41,141 bases of DNA from Paracoccaceae bacterium (GCA_026417295.1 JAOADN010000013.1:1-41141), one strand, 5' to 3'. Positions 6,310-15,357 are shown, counted from the stretch's first letter. Notes: generated by a model from the sequence alone, not told the origin. Made by a program: numbers and translations.

Positions 6310-8826
6310 ATGGCTTTCAAACGTCAGATCGACCGTCTGCCGATCATTCCCGCAGACGCCAAGGTCCACAACGTGACCTGCCACTACTGCATCGTCGGCT
6401 GCGGCTACAAGGCCTATACCTGGCCGATCAACCGCCAGGGCGGCACGGCGCCCGAACAGAACTGGGCCGGCGCCGACCTTTCCCAGCAGCAGGAAACCGA
6501 GACGGCCGCCTGGTATGCGCCGTCGATGTACAATGCGGTCCGCCAGGACGGAAAGGACGTCCATCTGGTCATCAAGCCCGACCCGGACTGCGTGGTGAAC
6601 TCCGGCCTCGGCTCGGTGCGCGGCGCCCGCATGGCCGAGAACCGCCGCTCCGAGGTCACGGGCACGCAGCTTCAGCGCCTGACCGAACCGATGGTCTGGC
6701 GCTACGGAACCTGGCAGCCCACGAGCTGGGACGACGCGCTTGACCTCGTCGCGCGGGTGACGGCACGGGTCATCGACAAGGACAACGAGGACAACCTCTT
6801 CGTCTCGATGTTCGACCACGGCGGTTCGGCCGGCGGATACGAGAACACCTGGGGCACCGGAAAGCTCTACTTCGGCGCGATGAAGGTGAAGAACTGCCGC
6901 ATCCACAACCGGCCGGCCTACAACTCCGAGGTTCATTCGACCCGCGACATGGGAGTGGGCGAGCTCAACTACTGCTACGAGGACTATCGCCTGACCGACA
7001 CGATCTTCATGGTCGGTGCCAACAGCCTCGAGACGCAGACCAACCTCTTCCTGAACCACATGATCCCCGGGATGCGGGGCGACACGCTGGACTTCAAGAA
7101 GCAGGAACTGCCGGACGAGCCGCATGCCGCGGCGAAGGTCGTCATCGTCGATCCGCGCCGGACCGTCACCATCAAGGCCTGCGAGGAAGCCGCCGGCAAG
7201 GACAACGTGCTGCACCTGCAGATCAACTCGGGCACGGACCTTGCGCTGTTCAACGCGCTCTTCACCTACATCGCCGACAAGGGCTGGGTGGACAAGGAGT
7301 TCATCGCCGCCTCCACCTTCCAGGGCGAGATTGCGCAGCCCGAGGATGCGGCCCATCCTGCCGCACTCGGCGGGTTCGAGGCCGCCCGGGCCGCCTGCAA
7401 GATGTCCGTCGCCGATGCCGCTGCGATCTGCGGCGTGCCGGAGGCCGACATCGTCAAGGCCGCGGAATGGATCGCGATGCCGAAGGAGGGCGGAAAGCGC
7501 CGTCGCACCGTGTTCCCCTACGAGAAGGGGATCATCTGGGGCAACGACAACTACCGCACGATAGGCGCCCTCGTGAACATCGGGCTTGCCACCGGCAATA
7601 TCGGCCGTCCCGGCGGCGGGGTGTGCCGGCTCGGCGGGCACCAGGAGGGATACATGCGCCCGTCGGACGCCCATGTCGGCCGTCCGGCGCCCTACCTCGA
7701 CCAGCTCATCATCGCCGGCCAGGGCAAGGTTCACCACATCTGGGCCAACGACCACTACAAGACCACGCTCAACGCCACCGAGTTCAAGCGCGTCTACAAC
7801 CGCCGCACCAACATGGTGAAGGATGCGATGGACGCCCGCGCCGGCGCCACGCGGGAGGAGCTCGTCGACGCGATCGTCTCGGCGATCGAGGCGGGCGGGC
7901 TGTTCTCGGTCAACGTGGATGTCATCCATACCCAGATCGGACAGCAGGCCCACGTCATCCTGCCGGCCGTCGAATCCGGCGAGATGAACCTCACCTCGAT
8001 GAACGGCGAGCGGCGCATGCGGCTGGTCGAGAAGTTCATGGACGGCCCGGGATCGGCGATGCCCGACTGCCTGATCGCCGCACGCATGGCCAACCATCTT
8101 GAGCGCGTGCTGCGCGAGGAGGGGCGGACCGAATACGCCGACCAGTTCAAGGGGTTCGACTGGAAGACCGAGGAAGACGCCTTCATGGACGGCTACTATG
8201 CCAATACCGGCCAGATCGTGACCTACGAAAGGCTGCGGGCGATGGGCAACAACGGCGTCCAGGAACCGGTCGTCGGCTTCGAGGACGGCAAGCTGATCGG
8301 GACCAAGCGCCTCTATGCCGACGGCAAGTTCGACCGCCACGGGCGCGAGGACAAGCTGGCCCTGTTCTGCCTTGGCGCCTGGCGCGGGCTTCAGGCCCCG
8401 GGCAAGCAGAACCAGAAGGACAGCTACCGCTTCCTCATCAACAACGGCCGTTCGAACATCAACTGGCAGAACTGGTTCCTCGACCAGAAGAACGAGTTCG
8501 TGCTTGACCGGTTCCCGGTGCCCTACATCCAGATGAATCCCGAGGACATGGCCGAACTGGGGCTGAACCCCGGCGACCTCGTCGAGGTCTTCAACGATGT
8601 CGGGGCGACCCAGGCGATGGTCTATCCCGAACCCACGGCCCGCCGGAACGAGACGTTCATGCTGTTCGGCGCGCCTTCGGGTTCGCAGGGCAATGTCATC
8701 AACGCCGGCACGAACGAGCTGATCCTGCCCAACTACAAGCAGACCTGGGGCAATATCCGGAAGATCTCGGATGCCACCCCGGCGGCGAAGAAGCTCAGCT
8801 TCAAGTCCTGGGAGGTCACGCTCTAG
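6310..8826 (+). CDS. aioA: AioA, arsenite oxidase molybdopterin large subunit
   Basis: This 838-residue protein is a DMSO-reductase-family molybdoenzyme that oxidises arsenite to arsenate. The N-terminal motif C24-H-Y-C27-I-V-G-C31 binds the 3Fe-4S cluster. All four residues that line the arsenite pocket in the Alcaligenes enzyme (His195, Glu203, Arg419, His423) are matched here by H199 and E207 in HNRPAYNSE and by R440 and H444 in RLGGH. That makes it arsenite oxidase rather than a related ArrA or Arx enzyme. It has no signal peptide of its own and should be co-exported with AioB by Tat. Length fits the family (about 820-845). Its ribosome-binding site is GGGGGG, 7 bases before the ATG. The usual downstream aioC/aioD genes are not present next to it. 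Confidence 0.97.
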   Translation: MAFKRQIDRLPIIPADAKVHNVTCHYCIVGCGYKAYTWPINRQGGTAPEQNWAGADLSQQQETETAAWYAPSMYNAVRQDGKDVHLVIKPDPDCVVNSGLGSVRGARMAENRRSEVTGTQLQRLTEPMVWRYGTWQPTSWDDALDLVARVTARVIDKDNEDNLFVSMFDHGGSAGGYENTWGTGKLYFGAMKVKNCRIHNRPAYNSEVHSTRDMGVGELNYCYEDYRLTDTIFMVGANSLETQTNLFLNHMIPGMRGDTLDFKKQELPDEPHAAAKVVIVDPRRTVTIKACEEAAGKDNVLHLQINSGTDLALFNALFTYIADKGWVDKEFIAASTFQGEIAQPEDAAHPAALGGFEAARAACKMSVADAAAICGVPEADIVKAAEWIAMPKEGGKRRRTVFPYEKGIIWGNDNYRTIGALVNIGLATGNIGRPGGGVCRLGGHQEGYMRPSDAHVGRPAPYLDQLIIAGQGKVHHIWANDHYKTTLNATEFKRVYNRRTNMVKDAMDARAGATREELVDAIVSAIEAGGLFSVNVDVIHTQIGQQAHVILPAVESGEMNLTSMNGERRMRLVEKFMDGPGSAMPDCLIAARMANHLERVLREEGRTEYADQFKGFDWKTEEDAFMDGYYANTGQIVTYERLRAMGNNGVQEPVVGFEDGKLIGTKRLYADGKFDRHGREDKLALFCLGAWRGLQAPGKQNQKDSYRFLINNGRSNINWQNWFLDQKNEFVLDRFPVPYIQMNPEDMAELGLNPGDLVEVFNDVGATQAMVYPEPTARRNETFMLFGAPSGSQGNVINAGTNELILPNYKQTWGNIRKISDATPAAKKLSFKSWEVTL

Positions 8827-8844
8827 CCGACCGCAGGCCCCCGT

Positions 8845-8861
8845 GCGCCGGTCTCCGGCGC
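8845..8861 (+). terminator. Hairpin after aioA
   Basis: GCGCCGG-TCT-CCGGCGC is a perfect 7-base stem with a 3-base loop, 18 bases after the aioA stop. There is no T-run, so it could be a 3'-end stabiliser or an attenuator rather than a true intrinsic terminator before the DUF2478 gene. Confidence 0.5.
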
Positions 8862-8901
8862 GCGGGGCGCGTGACGGCCCTGCCACCCGGGGGACGCAGC
8901 C

Positions 8902-9495
8902 TTGCGCATCGCCTATGTCATGTCGCCTGTGCCCGGCGCGACGGACCGCCTTCTGGCCCGTCTGGCCGGGCGGCTTGCCCGTGCCGGAATCCTCGCCTGC
9001 GGTGCCGTCCAGCAGGCCGTCCCGAATGGCGCCGGACGCCGCTGCCACATGGACCTGCGCATCCTGCCGGACGGGCCGGACATGCGCATCTCGCTCGACC
9101 GCGGGCCCCTGGCGCGGGGCTGCCGGCTTGATGCCGGGGCGCTCGAGGCCGCGGTGGCGGCGGTCGAGGCGCGCCTCGGGGCAGGAGCCCGGTGCATGAT
9201 CGTCAACAAGTTCGGCAAGCACGAGGCATCGGGGCGTGGCTTCCGGCCGGTGATCGCCCGCGCCCTGGACCATGGCCTTCCCGTCATCGTGGGCCTCAAT
9301 CCGCTGAACCGCGAGGCCTTCGACCACTTCGCCGGCGGTCTTGCGGAACGGCTGCCGGATCGGCTTGCCGCGCTGGAATCCTGGCTTGCGGCAGCCGGCT
9401 GCGGCGAGGCGCCCGCAGGTGCTGCCGCCACCGTCCCGCCACCTCCGCTGGCCGGCGCAGCAGCGCGCGGGGTCGCGCGACTGTCCCGCGCCTGA
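8902..9495 (+). CDS. DUF2478 protein, molybdenum-linked putative NTPase
   Basis: The 197-residue protein matches DUF2478. Recognisable features are a short N-terminal strand (RIAYVM), CHMDLRILP, ARGCRLDAGALEAAV, and the family hallmark IVNKFGKHEASGRGFRPVIARAL followed by PVIVGLN. DUF2478 genes commonly lie beside molybdate transport and molybdoenzyme genes, and the fold is thought to be P-loop-like; the biochemical role is unknown. The start is a TTG at 8902 with a GGGGGAC stretch 7 bases upstream; no in-frame ATG lies upstream close enough, and the next in-frame ATG (8920) would cut into the first strand. Its place 76 bases after aioA suggests a role in supplying or installing the molybdenum cofactor of AioA. 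The C-terminal 35 residues are alanine/proline-rich and probably disordered. Confidence 0.75.
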   Translation: MRIAYVMSPVPGATDRLLARLAGRLARAGILACGAVQQAVPNGAGRRCHMDLRILPDGPDMRISLDRGPLARGCRLDAGALEAAVAAVEARLGAGARCMIVNKFGKHEASGRGFRPVIARALDHGLPVIVGLNPLNREAFDHFAGGLAERLPDRLAALESWLAAAGCGEAPAGAAATVPPPPLAGAAARGVARLSRA

Positions 9496-9640
9496 CCGGG
9501 GAGCCGGGCGCACGGCCATCCCGGCCTCGCGGTCCGTCGCCCCTGCGCTTTCGTCTCTGGTCAGGGCGGCCCGGCGGACCTATAGGCTTTGCTTGGCGGG
9601 CTCCGCCTGCGGGGGGCCGTGGCGCCATGACGGGGGCCGG

Positions 9641-10483
9641 ATGACGGACGCAACGGAATGGATCGGGCGGCAGTTCCGCCGCGAGGATCAGATCCTGCCG
9701 CAGCGGATCGAGCAGTTCCGCGCGACCTTTCCGGGCCTGCTCGGGCCGGGCGAGGTGCCGCCGGGATTCCACTGGACCCTCGTCCCGGACGTGGCGCCGA
9801 TGGACGGGCTGGGGCGCGACGGCCATCCGCGGCTCGGGCTGTTCCTGCCCGATCTCGGCCTGCCGCGGCGGATGTGGGCCGGTGGCAGCATCGAGTTCCT
9901 CGCCCCCTTCCGGCCGGGCGAGCGGGTCCGGCGCGAAAGCACGCTTACCGACATCTCGCGCAAGTCGGGCCGGACCGGGGACCTTGCCTTCGTGACGCTG
10001 CGGCACGAATGGTCGGCCGGGGGCGAACCGCGCCTGCGCGAACGGCAGGACATCGTCTACCGGGGCGAGGCGACGGGGACGGCCGCGCCTCCGCCGCCGG
10101 CTGACCCCTGGCCTGATGCCCGCGCCTGGACGCTGACCCCCGATCCCGTCCTCCTGTTCCGCTATTCGGCGCTGACCTTCAACGCCCACCGGATCCACTA
10201 CGACCTGCCCTACGCGACCGGGACAGAGGGCTACGGCGGTCTTGTCGTCCACGGGCCGATGCAGGCCGTCTGGATGCTGAACCTCGCGACCGTGGCGCTG
10301 GGCCGCCTTCCTGCCCGGTTCGACTACCGCGGCCTCAGCCCGCTGATCTGCGACGGCAGCGTCCGCGTCGAGGCACAGGCGACGGCCGAGGGGCTAGGGC
10401 TGCGCGTCCTGTCGGCTGCCGGCGTGGCGACGATGCAGGGCCTTGCCGTGGCGGAACAGGACGGGCCGCCGGGTCCGCGGTGA
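9641..10483 (+). CDS. MaoC/HTD2-type hydratase, mesaconyl-C4-CoA hydratase-like
   Basis: This 280-residue double-hotdog protein has an N-terminal FAS1-like dehydratase domain (about 20-145: DGHPRLGLFLP, RMWAGGSIEFL, then RHEWSAGG and RLRERQDIVYRGE) and a C-terminal MaoC domain. The C-terminal domain has the motif FRYSALTFNAHRIHYDLPYA followed by GYGGLVVHGPMQA; in MaoC hydratases the Asp/Asn and His of this region are catalytic. It resembles mesaconyl-C4-CoA hydratases and related 3-hydroxyacyl-CoA dehydratases used in C4/C5 dicarboxyl-CoA metabolism. ATG 9641 follows a GGGGGCCGG stretch. It stands alone: a 145-base gap separates it from the DUF2478 gene (holding a GGCGG-GCT-CCGCC hairpin at 9595-9607), and a convergent operon ends 23 bases beyond. 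There is no clear functional tie to arsenic or sugars. Confidence 0.8.
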   Translation: MTDATEWIGRQFRREDQILPQRIEQFRATFPGLLGPGEVPPGFHWTLVPDVAPMDGLGRDGHPRLGLFLPDLGLPRRMWAGGSIEFLAPFRPGERVRRESTLTDISRKSGRTGDLAFVTLRHEWSAGGEPRLRERQDIVYRGEATGTAAPPPPADPWPDARAWTLTPDPVLLFRYSALTFNAHRIHYDLPYATGTEGYGGLVVHGPMQAVWMLNLATVALGRLPARFDYRGLSPLICDGSVRVEAQATAEGLGLRVLSAAGVATMQGLAVAEQDGPPGPR

Positions 10484-10505
10484 CCGGCTGGTCGGGCCTG
10501 CCCTT

Positions 10506-11507
10506 TCAGCGGTCGGCAGGTGCCGGCGAGCCGGCGGTCTCGGCCAGGGCAATCCTCGCGCGCCGGGCCTGACGGTAGCGGGTGATCTGGATGTCGGCGA
10601 TGACGCCTGCGAGGATGACGCTGCCCATCACCGCGAAGTTGAGCGACGAGGGGATGCCGAGGAGGTTGACGAGGTTCTGGAGGACCTGAAGGAGAATGAC
10701 CCCGAGCACCACCCCGATGACCGAACCCTCGCCGCCGCGCAGCGAGAAGCCGCCCAGGACCGCCGCCGCTATGCCGTAAAGCTCGTAGAAGCTTCCGTGC
10801 GAGGACGGCTGGACCGATCGCGTGTACATCGCGATGAAGATGGCCGACAGGGCGGTCAGGCTGGCGCAGATCACATAGGCCAGCGTCGTCACCCGCGCGG
10901 CGTCGATTCCGGTATAGCGCGCCGCGCTGGCATTCTTGCCGACGGCAAAGAGATGCCTGCCGAAGACCGTCCTGTGCAGCACGAACCACGATGCGAGGGC
11001 CACGACGGCGAAGGCGATCGTGGCATGCGGGATGCCGAGGCTGCGGCCGGCGATGACCGCCTCGAGCGAGGGGATGCTCTGCCCGAAGGTGAAGCCCGCC
11101 GTGCCGTCATGGGTGTAATAGCGCGCCGCCCCGCGGTAGATGAGCAGCCCGCAGAGCGTCACGATGAACGGCTGGATTCCGACCCGGGTGACAAGCCAGC
11201 CATGCGCCAGCCCGATCAGCGCCCCTGCCGCAAGCACGATCAGGACGACCAGGGGCCAGGGAACGGCCGCGCTGACCACCAGATCGACGAACAGCACGCC
11301 GAGAAGCGCTATGACCGACCCGATCGAAAGGTCGATCCCGCCGGTCACGATGACGAAGGCCGAGGCGATCGAGAACAGGCCGAACAGGCCCACGAGGTTC
11401 GCCGTGTTGGCCAGGTTCACCGCCGAGACGAAGCGCGGGTTGATGATCGCCACGATGACCCCGACGATCAGGATCAGAACCGCGAGGCCGAGGTCCTTCT
11501 TCTGCAT
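10506..11507 (-). CDS. RbsC-type sugar ABC transporter permease
   Basis: This 333-residue integral membrane protein of the BPD_transp_2 (ribose/xylose permease) family has about 8-10 hydrophobic segments. It shows the family signatures VTGGIDLSIGSVIAL near the N-terminal third and GGFSLRGGEGSVIGVVLGV near the C-terminus. It forms the channel of an ABC importer with the double-domain ATPase gene ending 11 bases upstream in the same operon. ATG at 11507 is chosen because it begins a positively charged segment (MQKKDLG) just before the first membrane helix. The gene ends 22 bases from the convergent hydratase gene, without room for a clear terminator. Confidence 0.92.
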   Translation of the reverse strand: MQKKDLGLAVLILIVGVIVAIINPRFVSAVNLANTANLVGLFGLFSIASAFVIVTGGIDLSIGSVIALLGVLFVDLVVSAAVPWPLVVLIVLAAGALIGLAHGWLVTRVGIQPFIVTLCGLLIYRGAARYYTHDGTAGFTFGQSIPSLEAVIAGRSLGIPHATIAFAVVALASWFVLHRTVFGRHLFAVGKNASAARYTGIDAARVTTLAYVICASLTALSAIFIAMYTRSVQPSSHGSFYELYGIAAAVLGGFSLRGGEGSVIGVVLGVILLQVLQNLVNLLGIPSSLNFAVMGSVILAGVIADIQITRYRQARRARIALAETAGSPAPADR

Positions 11508-11518
11508 CGCCGCCGTCC

Positions 11519-13036
11519 TCAGTCCACCGCGCTGCTCATGATGTTCATCTCCGTGATCCGGTCGCCTTCCAGTTCGGCGACGATCGCGCCCCGCCGCATC
11601 ACCGCCACGCGGTGGGACAGCGAGATCACCTCGTCCATGTCCGACGAGATGACGAGGATCCCGACACCCCGGGCGGCCAGGCGGCGCATGATGTCGTGCA
11701 CTTCCGCCTTCGCGCCGACGTCGATGCCGCGGGTCGGCTCGTCCAGGATGATCGCGCGGGGTTCCATCGCCAGCCACTTGGCCAGGACGACCTTCTGCTG
11801 GTTCCCGCCGGAAAGCTCGGCTGCCGCCTGATCGGTCGAGGCGGCCTTGATCCCGAGGTCCCGCCGGGCAGCCTGCGCCATCCGGGCCTCGGCCGCGCGG
11901 TCCACGACGCCGCGGCGCGACAGGCTGCGCAGGTTGGGCTGGGCGATGTTGGCGGCAACCGAGAAGTCCAGGAAAAGCCCGTCCGACTTGCGGTCCTCGG
12001 GCACAAGGCACAGCCCTTCGCGCAGGGCCGCGGCAATGTCGCCCGGGGGCAGGGCGACGCCGTTCACCCGCACCTCGCCGCCAGCGGGCGGGTCGATCCC
12101 GAAGGCGGCACGCGCCAGCTCGGTCCGCCCGGCCCCGACGAGGCCGGCAAGGCCGACGATCTCGCCCGCCCGCACGGCCAGATTGGCCACCGCCCCGGGA
12201 AAGGCGCGGGTCCGCAGGCCGGCAAGGGCCAGCGCCGCGCGCCCCCCGGCGCCGTCCGGCGGCCGTGGCGCGCGCGCCCTGCCGCGCTCGAGGTCGCGCC
12301 CGATCATCAGCCGCGTCATCGCCTCCCGGGTGATCGCGCCCTGAACCAGCTCGCCCGCCTTGCGGCCGTCCCGCAGGACGACGACGCGGTCGGCGCAGGC
12401 CTCGACCTCGGACAGCCGGTGGCTGACCAGCAGGATCGCGACGCCCGACCGGCGGAGGCCGAGGATGATGTCGATGAGCCGCGCGGATTCGGCCAGCGTC
12501 AGGCTGGATGTCGGTTCGTCCAGGATCAGCAGCCGGGCGTCGCGCGACAGGGCCCGGCAGATCTCGATCTGCTGGAGTTCGGCCAGCGACAGGTCCGCGA
12601 CCTGGTCCTCCGGGCCGAAACGCGCCCCCACGAGGTCGAGGACGGGGCGGACCGCCTCGGCCATCGCGCGCCGGTCCAGCCGGCCCAGCGGGCCGCGCGT
12701 GATCTCGCGTCCCAGAAGGATGTTCGCGGTCACGTCCATGTTGTCGAAGGCATTCAGCTCCTGATGGACGAAGGCAATTCCCAGCGCCCCCGCCCGCGCC
12801 GGATCAAGCTGCGCATGCGCCTGCCCGTCGATGCGGATAGTCCCGCGGGTCGGCGCGATCCCGCCCCCCAGGATCTTCAGAAGCGTCGATTTCCCCGCGC
12901 CGTTCTCGCCGATCAGGCCGACGATCTCGCCGCCGGTCACCGAAAGCGATACGCCGTCCAGGGCGACGGCGCCGGGATAGGTCTTGGTGATCCCCTCCAG
13001 CGCGAGGTCGATCCTGCCAGATGCTGCGGTCCGCAC
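11519..13036 (-). CDS. RbsA-type double ATPase of sugar ABC importer
   Basis: This 505-residue protein has two fused ABC domains. The first has Walker A GENGAGKST and the signature LSLAELQQIE; the second has the degenerate Walker A GLVGAGRTE and the signature LSGGNQQKV, exactly the pattern of ribose/xylose/galactose importers (RbsA, XylG, MglA). Walker B motifs are LLILDEPTSSL and AIILDEPTRGID. It energises the permease encoded next. The start is taken as GTG 13036 (VRTAASGRIDLALEGITK), because no ATG lies in frame close upstream and the first beta strand begins 8 residues later. It is preceded by a long hairpin that separates it from the binding-protein gene. Confidence 0.93.
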   Translation of the reverse strand: MRTAASGRIDLALEGITKTYPGAVALDGVSLSVTGGEIVGLIGENGAGKSTLLKILGGGIAPTRGTIRIDGQAHAQLDPARAGALGIAFVHQELNAFDNMDVTANILLGREITRGPLGRLDRRAMAEAVRPVLDLVGARFGPEDQVADLSLAELQQIEICRALSRDARLLILDEPTSSLTLAESARLIDIILGLRRSGVAILLVSHRLSEVEACADRVVVLRDGRKAGELVQGAITREAMTRLMIGRDLERGRARAPRPPDGAGGRAALALAGLRTRAFPGAVANLAVRAGEIVGLAGLVGAGRTELARAAFGIDPPAGGEVRVNGVALPPGDIAAALREGLCLVPEDRKSDGLFLDFSVAANIAQPNLRSLSRRGVVDRAAEARMAQAARRDLGIKAASTDQAAAELSGGNQQKVVLAKWLAMEPRAIILDEPTRGIDVGAKAEVHDIMRRLAARGVGILVISSDMDEVISLSHRVAVMRRGAIVAELEGDRITEMNIMSSAVD

Positions 13037-13067
13037 GTCGGGGTCATCCGTTCCATAAGGGGAAAAG

Positions 13068-13106
13068 GGGCCGCGCGCGAGAGGACCTGATGGAAGCGCG
13101 CGGCCC
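13068..13106 (-). terminator. Long GC hairpin between binding-protein and ATPase genes
   Basis: GGGCCGCGCGC (13068-13078) and GCGCGCGGCCC (13096-13106) form a perfect 11-base stem with a 17-base loop. It lies 25 bases after the binding-protein stop. Such intercistronic hairpins usually protect the binding-protein message and reduce read-through into ATPase and permease genes, setting the high binding-protein ratio. No T-run follows. Confidence 0.7.
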
Positions 13107-13131
13107 GTGACGGCTGCGGGGAAGCCCCGCC

Positions 13132-14079
13132 TCAGCCGCCGATCCTGGCCTTGAGTTCGGCCTCGAAGGCATCGACGTTGCCCTTGTCGATGACCTTCGT
13201 CGGAACGATGATCAGCCCGTCCGCCGGAATGCCGGACCTGTCGCCCTCGAGATAGGCCGCCATCAGCTTCATGCCTGCATAGCCCCACTGGTAGGGGTCC
13301 TGGACGATGGTGCTGACGAAGCTGCCCTCGCGCACGGCGCCCAGCGTGATCGGGTCCTCGTCGAAGGCCACGACCGTGATCTCGCCCAGCTTGCCCGCAG
13401 CCTGCAGCGCCTCGTAGATCTTCGGCGGGTTGTAGGAATAGAACCCGACCATGCAGGTGATCTCGGGGTTCGCGGCCAGCACGTCGTCCACGTTCGACCT
13501 GGCGCGTGCGAAATCGACGTCGTCGCCGCGCACGTCGACAAGCTCGATCCCGTGGCCCTCGACCGCCTCGCGGAAGCCCGCGATGCGCTCGCGCGCGTTG
13601 TCTGCATCGAGGAACCCGACGAAGCCCATGCACTTGCCGCCGTCGGGCAGCGCCTTGACCATCTCCTCGCCGGCCTGCTTGCCGGCCAGCGTGTTCGACG
13701 AACCGATATAGGCGATGCGGTTGGACTGGGGCGCGTCGGAATCGGTGGTGAACAGCGGGACCTGCGCGGCGATCCGGTTGAAGGCCTCGGTCGAGTTCTT
13801 CGGATCGACCGACGAGATCATGATCGCGTCGGTTCCGGCGGCGACCAGATCATCCATCAGCGCATTCTGCAGCGCTGCCGTGCCCTGCGCGGGATAGCGG
13901 AACTGAAGATCATAGCCCGGAAGCTCGGCCTGGGCCGCGGCGACGCCGGCCTCGGCCAGCTTCCAGAAGTCGGATGCAGCATTGACCACGAAGGCAAGCT
14001 GCGGCTTGTCCTGCGCGCCGGCCGATCCGGCGATGGCAGCGCAGGCGATGGCGAGGCCGAGGATGCGTTTGTCTGACAT
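13132..14079 (-). CDS. Periplasmic sugar-binding protein (RbsB type), second
   Basis: This 315-residue protein is of the Peripla_BP_4 family with a Sec signal (MSDKRILGLAIACAAIAGSAGAQ, cleavage near residue 23). The core has the typical pattern of ribose/inositol-type binding proteins: LAFVVNAASDFWKLAEAG, an IMISSVDPKN segment, LFTTDSDAP and YIGSSN in the ligand-hinge region, and GKCMGFVGFLDADNARERIAGF. A GGAGGAG ribosome-binding site lies 4 bases before ATG 14079. Downstream genes encode an RbsA-type ATPase and an RbsC-type permease, so these three make one importer. The ligand cannot be told from sequence; an inositol, ribose-like or rhizopine-like sugar would fit the neighbourhood. Confidence 0.92.
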   Translation of the reverse strand: MSDKRILGLAIACAAIAGSAGAQDKPQLAFVVNAASDFWKLAEAGVAAAQAELPGYDLQFRYPAQGTAALQNALMDDLVAAGTDAIMISSVDPKNSTEAFNRIAAQVPLFTTDSDAPQSNRIAYIGSSNTLAGKQAGEEMVKALPDGGKCMGFVGFLDADNARERIAGFREAVEGHGIELVDVRGDDVDFARARSNVDDVLAANPEITCMVGFYSYNPPKIYEALQAAGKLGEITVVAFDEDPITLGAVREGSFVSTIVQDPYQWGYAGMKLMAAYLEGDRSGIPADGLIIVPTKVIDKGNVDAFEAELKARIGG

Positions 14080-14179
14080 GTCTCCTCCATGCGGACCCCA
14101 TGCCGGGTCCGTCCGGGTTTCCGTTAGGCGAAGGTCCGACGCCGCGCCCGCCGACATCCGGGCGCGACGCCGGAGAGGA

Positions 14180-14207
14180 CGGACCCCGGGGGAGCATCCG
14201 GGGCCCG
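14180..14207 (-). terminator. GC hairpin after first binding-protein gene
   Basis: On the minus strand a 10-base stem (arms at 14198-14207 and 14180-14189, with one G-U pair) closes an 8-base loop, starting 10 bases after the stop of the first binding-protein gene. Like the 13068-13106 hairpin, it probably protects the upstream message or attenuates transcription. No T-run follows. Confidence 0.6.
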
Positions 14208-14216
14208 GAAACGGTC

Positions 14217-15206
14217 TCAGTTGGCGGCGCAGAAGCCGGGATCGTCGCCGTTGCAGACGTCGAGGCCCGTATACAGCGGGTCGTCCACCTTCTCGCCATT
14301 GATCAGCTGGATCATGACGTCGGGTGCGCGATAGCCCATCTCGAACGGACGCTGGCCGACCTGCGCATGGCTGCGGCCGTCGCGGAAGGCCTGGGTCTGC
14401 GGGGGCAGCGTATCCCCGGCAACGATGATCAGGTCCTTCGACTTCAGCCTGTCCATCACCTGGTCGGTGACCTGGGCATAGGCCTGCGGTGCGAACTGGG
14501 CCCAGCCGCCCACCAGGATGAAGGCGTCGAGATCCGGGTTGGCCGTGAACGTGTCGGCCATCTGCTGGTTGGCGAGATCGGCCTGGTCATTGGTGAAGAC
14601 CGGGCAGCCGTCGATCTCGGTCCAGCCGTTCTGTCCGGTCAGCCGCTCGATCCCCTTCTCGCCCGAGGCGGTGTCGCGGAAGCCCTGCGCGCGCGCATTG
14701 ATGTTGTCGGCCGCGACGTTGCCGAGCTGCAGGCAGACCGTGCCGCCCTCGGGCTTCAGCTTCATCGCCTCTTCGGCCATCTTGACGCCCATCAGGTAGT
14801 TGTCGGTGCCGAGATAGGTCTTGCGCAGGTCGCGGTCGGCCTCGAGGAAGTCGGCGTCGATCGTCATCACCGGCACCGTGGGGGCGATCTCGCGGATGCG
14901 GTTGGCCATGGCCGGCGCGTTCGAGGGCGAGATGGCGATGGCGGCGACGCCCTTGGTCAGAAGGTCGTCGACGATCTGCACCTCGCCGGCCTCGTCGGCC
15001 GAGGAGGCCGGCCCGGTATAGAGGCACTCGTACTCGGAATCGGCATGCTCGGACATCCACTTCTGGCAGCCGAGGTTGATCTGCTCGAAGAACGGGTTGT
15101 CGAGGCCCTTCACGACGATCGCGAGGGTCTTCTTGTCCTGCGCCATGCCGGCGCCGGCACAGATTGCCAGAGTCCCGGCGGTCAGGATCAGGCCAAGCTT
15201 GGTCAT
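14217..15206 (-). CDS. Periplasmic sugar-binding protein (FrcB-like), first
   Basis: This 329-residue Peripla_BP_4 protein has a Sec signal (cleavage near AGMA-QD, about residue 22). Core features are TLAIVVKGLDNPFFEQI, VAAIAISPSNA, VPVMTIDADF, a YLGTDNYLMG hinge segment and a C-terminal CNGDDPGFC. Six cysteines in the mature part could give up to three disulfides. A GGGAGGAG ribosome-binding site precedes ATG 15206. It is transcribed away from a short FrcA-type ATPase and a permease on the other strand, with which it likely forms a fructose-type (FrcABC-like) importer sharing the 225-base divergent control region; this pairing is inference. The ligand is unknown. Confidence 0.9.
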   Translation of the reverse strand: MTKLGLILTAGTLAICAGAGMAQDKKTLAIVVKGLDNPFFEQINLGCQKWMSEHADSEYECLYTGPASSADEAGEVQIVDDLLTKGVAAIAISPSNAPAMANRIREIAPTVPVMTIDADFLEADRDLRKTYLGTDNYLMGVKMAEEAMKLKPEGGTVCLQLGNVAADNINARAQGFRDTASGEKGIERLTGQNGWTEIDGCPVFTNDQADLANQQMADTFTANPDLDAFILVGGWAQFAPQAYAQVTDQVMDRLKSKDLIIVAGDTLPPQTQAFRDGRSHAQVGQRPFEMGYRAPDVMIQLINGEKVDDPLYTGLDVCNGDDPGFCAAN

Positions 15207-15338
15207 ATTCTCCTCCCATGTTTAGTAATAGACCCTGGCGGGTCCGCGATGGTCCCAGATCGCAGCCTTGCCTTCACGGGCAGGCGCAGGTCCCGCCCGG
15301 CGGCTGGCTGTTCTTGCTGCTTTTGTCTTGTCAATCGC

Positions 15339-15352
15339 GCCACTCCGGTGGC
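15339..15352. promoter_or_regulatory. Inverted repeat in divergent sugar-transport control region
   Basis: GCCAC-TCCG-GTGGC is a perfect 5-base inverted repeat with a central CG, the form of a LacI-family operator. It lies in the 225-base gap between the two divergent transporter operons, 80 bases before the ATPase start. A TTGTCA at 15328-15333 could be a -35 box overlapping its edge, but I see no matching -10. The LacI-type protein encoded at 17208-18329 is the likely binder. Confidence 0.4.
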
Positions 15353-15357
15353 AGCAT

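Noticed and set aside
6268-9519. 1083-codon open frame on the minus strand across aioA
   Set aside because: It is antisense to aioA and the DUF2478 gene, both clearly identified. Long antisense frames are common at this GC content, and the translation resembles no family.
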